A stretch of DNA of 64,000 nucleotides from Ascochyta rabiei. Lineage: Eukaryota > Ascomycota > Dothideomycetes > Pleosporales > Didymellaceae. Position 1 is the first letter of the stretch, and every line of letters starts with the position of its first letter. The notes beneath the pieces are model-generated. The model was not told the DNA's origin. It saw only the letters and a program-made list of their open reading frames with translations, and made no database searches. The translations under genes and the position numbers were made by a program. Shown here piece by piece: positions 56,305-64,000 of the stretch. The stretch is taken from NCBI RefSeq assembly GCF_004011695.2, contig NC_082405.1:2975001-3039000 (forward strand), read 5' to 3'.

Positions 56305-56758
56305 AGCAATGTTACGGTCAGAAGGAGAGGGTGTAGGATCCTGCGCAGCACTGGCCTGTAGTTTTCCCAATTTGCATGCCCGCGGTACGCTCAACATGAC
56401 GAAGCCGGCTAATTCGCGACCGCCCGCAAGTTTCCGCATGTTGGCGATTCAGGTTTCGTGCCCCGGCGACTGCCTACTACGTCAACGGCCAAGCCCTGCA
56501 CATGCAGGAACACCCACCTACCCACGGCGATTCTGCGAAAACCTCACAACCTGCATCTCGAGATAGTGCTGGGCATGTGTCTGAGGTTTTAGAACAGACT
56601 ACTGCAGGAACCCACCACGTCTTCGGCAGTGCGGCTCGACAAGGCTTGTCCTATGCTTCATCAGCCTTCCCCACTGCCGTCATCCGTGGCGCCAAGCAAC
56701 CGCCCCACATCGCCCTCTGTGCTCCACCTTCCAGTCTAATGTCACGACACTGCGTCAG
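56305..56758. other. Upstream region of the phospholipase gene
   Basis: About 450 bp containing the phospholipase promoter on the minus strand; no gene recognised on the plus strand before the GTPase fragment. Confidence 0.5.
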
Positions 56759-57477
56759 ATGTGTAGACCAAACAGAGCTGCTGAAAACCTTCAGGTCTCG
56801 TTCGACGCCAGGAGGAACAAGACGCACCTCAATCATGCCATACATCTCCGATCTTTTGCCTCGATCGACAGATGCCACTCATTCATCATCAATTTGACAC
56901 ACGAAGATCGCGATTTCGTGAACGAATATAAGAAGTATCTGATGGATGTAGCTAAAATGGCTGATGGTCAACGCGAATGCAGCGACATCAGACGGAAAAT
57001 GCAGAAGAATAAAGGCGTTGAGGTTTTCGCAGTCTCTGCAGCACGATAGCTCGAGTGGCTGGACCCCCTTCGTTTGGACGATCCACGACACAAGCCCAGT
57101 GCATCTACGGCCAACAGCGCACCAACCTGATCCGTATGACCAGGTCATCAAACTATGGGCGACTCGCGCTACTCGACGCAATCCCGCGTAAAGTCAAGAC
57201 ACGGCAGTGCGAAAAGTGGCAAGCCATGGGGCAGGACTTCATTACCGACGTCCTAGCCCGCTTCGAAGAATTTGCTCGAATCCTGCAAGAGCTCCTCGAG
57301 AACGACACATGCACGTCCGATGCGCACAAGCGGGTTCGGAAAGCTCTGTCCAAGCAGCTACCGGCCTTCAACTATGCCCTTGCAGAGGCTAAGAGCCAAT
57401 TTCCCGAGTCTGAGGTGCAGCGACCTGCAAAGAAGGCACGCAAGTCCAAAGTCAAAACCGAGGTGGATTCGTCTTAG
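56759..57477 (+). pseudogene. Fragment 1 related to a SLIP-GC-like GTPase
   Basis: Two successive + frames, 56759-57049 and 57055-57477. The first contains EDRDFVNEYKKYLMDVAKMA and KGVEVFAVSAAR. This matches, position by position, the segment after the G4 motif in fragment 2 (LRDYRRHILEIAGSAY then ADIILVSARQY). The second ends in a Lys/Arg-rich tail (PAKKARKSKVKTEVDSS). No P-loop is present, so the GTPase half is missing, and frames are interrupted by stops. Assignment rests on the short shared region; the second frame may be unrelated. Confidence 0.4.
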
Positions 57478-58351
57478 ACTTTTGGCTGCCCGTGTAGAGG
57501 TGTGCATGTGGATATCTCGAAGGAACAGCCGCTGTGGAGTTGCGCACTGAGAGCAACCGAGTGCCAAAACGGAACTTCTTGACCATATACTTAACACAAG
57601 ATGACCTGTATGTTTTTCAATCGTTTAAATCATGCTGGACTTTCTTCATCTTCTAAATTTGACCCTAGCGATCTTCACACTCAGCACCTAAAAACCATCC
57701 CCACCTCACATAACCTCTCCATTGCAATTCTCTCTCTCAGAGAAGTCATTGCGGTACTATAACTCATTCACGTATGCAAACACATGATTGGATATAATCT
57801 AATGAATATAGTAACGAGTTGCCTACTGGTGTTACAGCTCACTGTATGGTATGTTTGTGGATCTGGATGTATCAGTGTAATAATGGTACGTGGGAACGTT
57901 GGGTTCGGATGGGTTGGTGGTTCTCTCACTTTGGAGGAAAGATATGCTGAAAAGCGGTACAGGGAGTCTTACCTGGGAGTTTACTTGGGGGTTGAGTGGA
58001 TTCGCCTACTATCTGGGACAGTATTCTGCAGTGAGGCGGTGTTCCTGTAGGTGGAGAAGATTCTCACTTGACGTTGCAGCTTCTTCTACACGGTCTTACT
58101 TATATTCGCTCGTACTCCCTTCGTCATCATCAACGATACAGTCTACAACACCTGAACACACTCATTGTTACCTTGTCAGCAATCAAGCTGCAAGATCAAA
58201 CTTCATACCACAACAACACACAGCCAAAAGCGTGTGGATCTCACACGGCATCATGCTAGGGTCAGACTCAGCACTTCCAACTCCGATTCATTCCTTGCTG
58301 ACCTTTCAAGATAGACAATCCAGATGCGCGGGTCCCCAACCGCCACAAGCA
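57478..58351. other. Spacer between GTPase fragments
   Basis: About 870 bp with AT-rich left half; open frames at 57784-58050 and nearby show no domain. Nothing supported. Confidence 0.5.
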
Positions 58352-60059
58352 ATGCTCACTTTCGCGCAACACAAAGCTCGCCCCAGCACCAACGAACCCT
58401 CTAGCTACGACCCAGCAACCAAGAAACGCCCCTACCACCCATGTTACGCCCTCGACCACGAAAACATCAGCCGACGCATCCAGGAATCCTGCTCTGAGCT
58501 CTTAGCGCTGACCACAACGTGCTCCTCTACCGACACAGAGCTGACCAACCTGCATCACGCGCTCGAGCGCGCCAGAACAGTCTCGCACAGCTAGACGCTC
58601 TGCGTTGCGTTCCTGGGCGAACAGGGCATGGGGAAGAGCTCGCTGCTTTGTTCCGTGCTAGACAGGGACGTGGTCGATGTTTCGTCTTATTCATCGGCTT
58701 GTACAGCGTTCCCCACCATCATTGCCTATAAGGACGGGGCCAGTGATGATTCTGTGGAGAGCGATGTCGTTGTGGAGTATCTGGGGCATGGGGAGATTAG
58801 AGACTATGTTGAGGAGCAGGCGAAGAGCTATAGTTTTGCGTTTCCGAGGAAATGTAGAGGCAAGGCTCTGTTGGGAGTTGGTGAGGGTCATGGTGGTACA
58901 GACAGCGGAAGTGGTGAGGAGGGGGACGAGATTGATGAGAATGGGGGCCAAATGGAGAGGAGGAAGATGATGAAGAAGAAGAAGAAGAGGAGGGCGATGA
59001 AGAAGAGGAGGGCGATGAAGAAGAGGGGGGCGATGAAGAAGAGGAAGGCGATGAAGAAGAGGAGGGCGATGAAGAAGAGGAAGGCGATGAAGAAGAGTCT
59101 GAAGCTGAGAAGCAGCAAATTCTCGACAGCGCCCGAACAGCACGAGATTTCTTCCGCATCATTTTTAATGCCCACTGAAACCAGGGATGTCATCAACAGC
59201 TGGAGAATGCGCTCGAATATACGGATATCGAGAGTAGCAGATTCGCTGACATGTGCGTAAAGTTCGCCAAAGATCGCCTGGCCAGTATTGGTACCCAAAA
59301 TGGTCTTATAAAGCATAACGCAATTCATGATCGAGACCTCGCTGAAGTGAGAGAGGCTGTAGGAAAACTGTGGCCTCTAGTAAAGCGTCTGCGACTTGAG
59401 ACAGGCCATGTCTTACTGAGGAACAACCTGTGCTTTCTCGATCTCCCAGGTAGGGCATGCAAAAGTCCCACATTGAGCGCTCACTGACTGATATATCAGG
59501 ATACGGTGATGGCAATCAAATACGCACAGCGCTTGTCGAAAAGTTCCGTGAGATGGCAGACTTCGAGATCGTCGTCGCTCCTGCTCAGCGAATTGTGACA
59601 AGTTTCACGCACAACAAATATCTTGCGCGTTCGACACGACGCCTCGGGGTTCACCATACCCTTTTGATCGCGAATAATTGTGATGTGAGGATATCGAATT
59701 ATCTCGATTGTACGATACTTAGCTGACTGCTGTGGTAGCAACTTCTCGACGATGCCCTCTCGAAAGGAGTGAACAAAATCCAAGATGCGCCATTTCTAAA
59801 AGCGAAACGATGCCTGAAGCAGTTTGAATCACTTCTGAGAGCGCGTAAGGAAAACCTGCATCATCTCCGAGACTATCGAAGACACATCTTGGAGATAGCA
59901 GGATCTGCATACATCAAGCGCGAAGAGCAGACCATCAAGCGGGACTTACGCGGCAAGAATGTGGAAGCTGATATAATCCTGGTCTCCGCCCGTCAATACA
60001 GCTTGTGTCGAGAAGCACCATATGGTCCCGAGCCGCCTGTAATTACCGCCAACAGCTAA
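58352..60059 (+). pseudogene. Fragment 2: dynamin-like (SLIP-GC-type) GTPase, broken
   Basis: From the Met at 58352 the frame runs through a helical N-terminal part to a TAG at 58592, then continues in the same frame into VAFLGEQGMGKSSLL, the P-loop (about 58616-58642). A one-base frame change after about 58955 leads into an (EEEEGD)6 acidic repeat, and an in-frame TGA (near 59176) interrupts FFRIIFNAH. Beyond it are CFLDLPG (G3, near 59440-59452), then across an intron YGDGNQIRTALVEKFREMADFEIVVA, NNCD (degenerate G4), and a second intron (about 59694-59738). Order and motifs fit large nuclear GTPases of the SLIP-GC type. Two stops and a frameshift argue that it is not functional as it stands. 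Confidence 0.6.
58981..59088 (+). repeat. 18 bp minisatellite, six units, in the GTPase relic
   Basis: Six units of GAAGAAGAGGAGGGCGAT with minor variants. In the frame that continues the GTPase homology they encode EEEEGD; in the frame of the P-loop they encode RRAMKK-type basic repeats. Confidence 0.92.
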
Positions 60060-60385
60060 TATACAACAAGCATATACCAGGCCTACCTCAACTTGGTATC
60101 ACCATTGGCGCTCCGATGTAAGCAAACGTTGTTGGTCAGACCTTCATGTTCACCTTCACTTTTCGCCACACGGTTGCGAGCTTGCCGCTCTCCCACCGCC
60201 AGTCTCGGGACTCCTAAATATGATCTTGTAACGCTTCTACTACATCAGAGTCTTCTTTCCTCCAACTTGACGTTCACGTCTCTCCATCTGCACCAGAAAG
60301 GCGCCTCTCCCTCTCTCAGTGACTACGTTTGGCGTAAGACTCAAGTTACAACACCCCGCTAACTCTTTGATTCAATGTCAACAGG

Positions 60386-62040
60386 ATGTCAGCTCAATTT
60401 CCGACTACATCCGCCCGGCTCGAAGTGAGGTCGACAGGATTTCCTCGCGTGGAGAACTCGACACACCATCACGATGATGACGATGACAATGACCACACAG
60501 ATACTGTTTCCGGTATTCACGCTCTGTGTGATAGAATTTCCGGTACAATCAACGGCTGCAACCTCGACATAACGGGGATCAATGTGTTGATGAGAGCAAT
60601 TCAATCTGCCAGAGCGATACCTACTAGGAAGGTCATCATTTTCGCAGTTACTGGTAATCAAGGGATTGGCAAGAGCTCGCTACTAATCCCTCTTTTAGGA
60701 GAACCAGTTGTCAACGTGTCTGCTGGGGACAGTGCCGAGATCGTTTGGAAGGAAGGAGCCGCCGACAGCACGATGCAGAGCGACATGATCGTGGAGTTTC
60801 AAGACGAAGAGAGAAACCGCGAGTCCGGCAGACAACACCTTCGTGACTTCGTGGCCTCCAAATGTCCCTCGGGTATCATGCCAATACAAGCAACACCCAA
60901 CGTGGCGCTGTGGTAAACGTGTCTGAAGATGAAGGTTTGCTTGGTACCAGACTATACAACGACGAGGCGGGATGTCAGCAATTCCAGCATGATCTCCGTG
61001 ATTGATACAGCACATCCATGGATCACTTCAACGTGTTGTTTGCAACTAGAGACAATCTGCAAGCCAGGGGAAAGCTGGAAGACAGAAAGGTATGTCTTCA
61101 TACTGAATATGACGCAGCTTTCCAAAGGTAAGTTCGTCAGATCATGCTGTCAATCATGAAGATTGACATCAATGCAATTAATTTCATGACGATGTCGTTG
61201 ACATGTGCCATGCTTATGTCAGGGAGTTTCAGTGTAGGCACCACAGCTGGACTTTTGTCTCAGAGGGGAGCTTGAAGAAAGTCAATATTGGAAATGAGAC
61301 TTTTTATGAAGAGACTCGAAGCATCTTGAAGTTATGACCGCTAGTCGAAGCCATGACGATCTTGGTAAGTTCTGAACTTCTAAGGAAAGGCCTTCGATTT
61401 GTCGATGTTCCAGGTAAGTGGTCTTCTTCCCGACATGTATTACATGATGCTTGCTTGTTTGCAAGCCTCCTCTTAACCACCTGCAAGATATCGATATCGC
61501 GTTGAGAGACATTGACGAAGATGTTGAGGAGAAAGCTTGTGCTGAGATAAAGAGCTTTCTGACAGTATCAACCAGCCTTGTGGCGAAACGGAGATGAAGC
61601 TGAGGGCCTCAACTCTAGCAGTCTATCGATGTTACACCACAAAGACAGATATCAGCTGCCCTGTTGCCATCATGATGAGGCTACGTTATTTCCGGGTATG
61701 GCGCGCATACGACAGAGGACGTGATGTCCATGAAAGGCAGCGTAGAGAACTCACTCGAGAGACCAACAACCCAGGCGTTCAGACATGCGCGCTTACAGTG
61801 GCAATCTGCGATGCAGTATAAAATAAACTGGTCCAGAGGTGGAGTCATTACTGCAGACTGTATGTCGAAAAGATGATGCAGCTTATCACCGTCTTACAGC
61901 GTAACTTGAAGACACTGCTTGAGGACGCTGCCCACAACACACGAGCGCATCGTCTGCTTTGAAAACGTCTAGCCAAGCAGTTTCCCAGATTCTCAACAAA
62001 GCTTGAAAAGCTTCGCCACAAGTTCAGCGTGAGCGACGAA
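60386..62040 (+). pseudogene. Fragment 3: second SLIP-GC-type GTPase copy, heavily eroded
   Basis: The frame from 60386 gives a 176 aa piece with IIFAVTGNQGIGKSSLL (P-loop near 60645-60690) followed by MQSDMIVEFQDEERN, parallel to VESDVVVEYLGHGE of fragment 2. It then shifts frame repeatedly: FNVLFATRDNLQARGKLEDRK near 61030-61080, LLRKGLRFVDVPG (G3) near 61375-61415, and KACAEIKSFLTVSTSLVAKRR near 61530-61595. C-terminal remains lie up to about 62040. Many stops separate these. It is older or more damaged than fragment 2 and cannot encode a full GTPase. Confidence 0.5.
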
Positions 62041-63034
62041 GAGGGTCAGGGTTAGTTATGTTGCTGCTACAAGAGGATAGTTTGGAGAAGGGCGATTTGC
62101 GCTGTGATAAGCTACTGTCTGACCCATGGTGACAGCCTGGCAGCCTTGTCAGTCTGATCGCATACCGTGTCCAGGCCACTGCATCCCTGCTACGCAGCGA
62201 CAGCGAGCGTCGTTGAAACTGAAACTGGTATTGGTAGAGCTACTTGGTATTGGTCTTTCAGTCAAATACGGGTATTCGTTCAGCTCCACAGACTGAATAC
62301 GTACGGAATACCGCGCAGTTTACATGCAGACTTCGGGTTCGATGAAATAAATGGAATTAATTCCTCCAATGATTTTGCTGGCCTTTTGTGATGCTTGCTC
62401 GTGTGCGGTCTTACGTCTATCACCTTGGCCGTCCTTCAGATTGCCATAGGGTGACTGCACATGAACCCTCATGACATCGATACTCAAAGTGGTTTCGTTC
62501 GCCAAAACAAGGCTGACGGCGGCTTTGACGGCGACCAGAAACACTACGCTGCTTTGACAGCTCGGCAGCTTGACTAGGGGACGCCACGGCCAGCAGCTTG
62601 ATACTCTGTTGGCAAAAAATCAAGGCTGTCGCGGAATGAGAATGCATATCTCAAACTACCTATCGCTGAGACGTGCCATATCGAGTCAAGGTGTAATGGG
62701 TAGAGTGCAGTTCAGTGATAGGTTCCCTGCACCGTGCGCCTCATCTCGACCCTGGTTCGTCATAAATCTCCCGCAGCTCTCCGCAAGCATCCCCTCGCCA
62801 GTCATCCTCCGTACATAATCTACATAATCTACATAATTTCGGCTGCCAGCCTGCTTGAGCATTATTCTGGTTAATTTTTTTTCATTGTACATGTTGCCAC
62901 ATTCGTAGACCACCACGTTTGGCCCCCACGGTCACACCACCCGTAGCTGCCACGGTCTTAGCTACCACGTCCGCAGCAGTCGCTCCCAGCCTCCTTCCCC
63001 TCAAATCGTCTTCGGCAGGCGCGCTTCAGGCAAG
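62041..63034. other. Intergenic, EXO70 upstream region
   Basis: About 1 kb. No convincing gene; the right 100 bp is probably the EXO70 leader (an open frame from 62919 in another frame is not conserved-looking). Confidence 0.55.
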
Positions 63035-64000
63035 ATGGTGGGCCCGCGTAAACCTCCGGCTCTGGCCGAAGAGAGCGCCGAAGTCGAAGTGCTGTTCGCC
63101 AACATGGACAAGATGAAGACGCTTACAAAGAAGATCCAAGGGTCCGTCAACAGGCTCGATGCCAGTGGGAAGGCTGTGCAGGAAGCCATTAGCCCGATTT
63201 ATGGGAATACACAGAAATTGCAGATTGCGACAAGCAACATCGACAGGGTCATTGAGGCTATTGAGAGGCTCAGGGCGCCGAGAGATCAGAGTGAGAGGGA
63301 GGAGAGGATCATAAGGGCTGGGTATGTACAATATACTGCGATGAAGGACCCGCTGACATGATACAGACCTGGACGAGGCGACCTCCGCGATTACATTGCG
63401 TCTCTCGATCGAACCACAATGGCCCTCGCCGACTTGAAGCGCACGAACCTACGCTCGAACGAACAGGCGATTGCGCAGCTAAACGGCCTCTTGAAGCTGG
63501 GGAACAAGCAGCTGGAAGATGTCTTCCGTAGCATATTGGGGGACTGTTCGAGGCAAAAGCTGCAGCCGCTGGAGTTTGTTGCTAAGAACAACCCATTTCC
63601 ACTTCTGCCGCCAGACCAACTCTCGACCTTGCGTGGCATCAACAGCCACATCGCGCAGACCGTCGCCTCGACATCACAAGCTGATCTGTCTTCAACCCCG
63701 ACACAAAAGATATATGCAGACATTCGAGGCAGCTACCTGGAAAGTTCACTGGGCAGTCTTGCTCAAGCTTCGGTCGCGACAGCTAGAAAGGTGCAACCGG
63801 ATGCCTTGTACAAAAAGGGCACCAACGGCATTGGCACATACGTGCAGGCGATTGAAGGCATATTTGTGGCCGAGTACGACAATATCACAAACATCTTTGC
63901 ACGAGGCGAATGGACACCGGTCTGTGAATCGACATGCCAGGCCTCACTGGGAGAGTTTAATCGGACGTTACGTGAGCTGAACGGCCACATTCAGAAGAAC
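63035..64000 (+). CDS. EXO70: Exocyst subunit EXO70, 5' part
   Basis: Exons 63035-63321 and 63367 onward (45 nt intron), running open to the window end, about 306 residues visible of an expected 600-650. The N terminus ([20 protein letters not shown]) is the coiled-coil region of Exo70. [16 protein letters not shown] and, across the intron, [21 protein letters not shown] are family landmarks, as is the following [15 protein letters not shown] helical segment. The protein would bind PI(4,5)P2 and Rho GTPases and tether secretory vesicles at sites of polarised growth. The membrane-binding C-terminal helices lie outside the window. Confidence 0.9.

Overview
The window is nuclear DNA of a filamentous ascomycete (Pezizomycotina). 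The evidence is GT-AG introns mostly 48-130 nt long, a Zn2Cys6 regulator with a fungal-specific middle domain, secreted tannase-family and saponin-hydrolase-like enzymes, and clear fungal orthologues of FUN12, LAT1, SEC7, DUG3 and EXO70. A Dothideomycete origin is my guess from overall gene character; nothing in the sequence proves it. All gene models were assembled by hand from reading frames and splice signals.

Left part (1-24 kb), accessory: the end of an unknown gene, an amino-acid permease (-), a FAD monooxygenase (-), DUG3 (+), a Ser/Thr-rich single-pass membrane protein (-) and an internally deleted ABCB transporter (-). These are followed by three consecutive + strand genes: a ten-exon Zn2Cys6 regulator, a tannase/feruloyl-esterase family secreted hydrolase and a secreted beta-propeller-like protein resembling saponin hydrolase. 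The trio could act together against plant phenolic esters and glycosides under the linked regulator.

Middle part (24-37 kb), core housekeeping: eIF5B (+), then the mitochondrial pyruvate dehydrogenase E2 (-), which is divergent from SEC7, the Golgi Arf exchange factor (+). These genes are GC-rich with strong codon bias, so long meaningless reading frames lie opposite them. The E2/SEC7 divergent promoter and the SEC7 N terminus are packed with short tandem repeats.

Right-middle part (37-51 kb), lineage-specific: a repeat- and relic-bearing 3 kb stretch, then three paralogues of an unrecognised two-part, probably nuclear protein family. Two of them form a head-to-head pair. Between them lie a Met-rich probable GPI-anchored protein, an AT-hook protein and a polyglutamine protein. 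This cluster is the best candidate for an undescribed system.

Right part (51-64 kb): ketopantoate reductase-like gene (+) convergent with a cytosolic-PLA2-type phospholipase that carries a mitochondrial-type N terminus (-). Next come three decayed, same-strand pieces of dynamin-like (SLIP-GC-type) GTPase genes, and finally the 5' part of EXO70 (+), cut by the window end.
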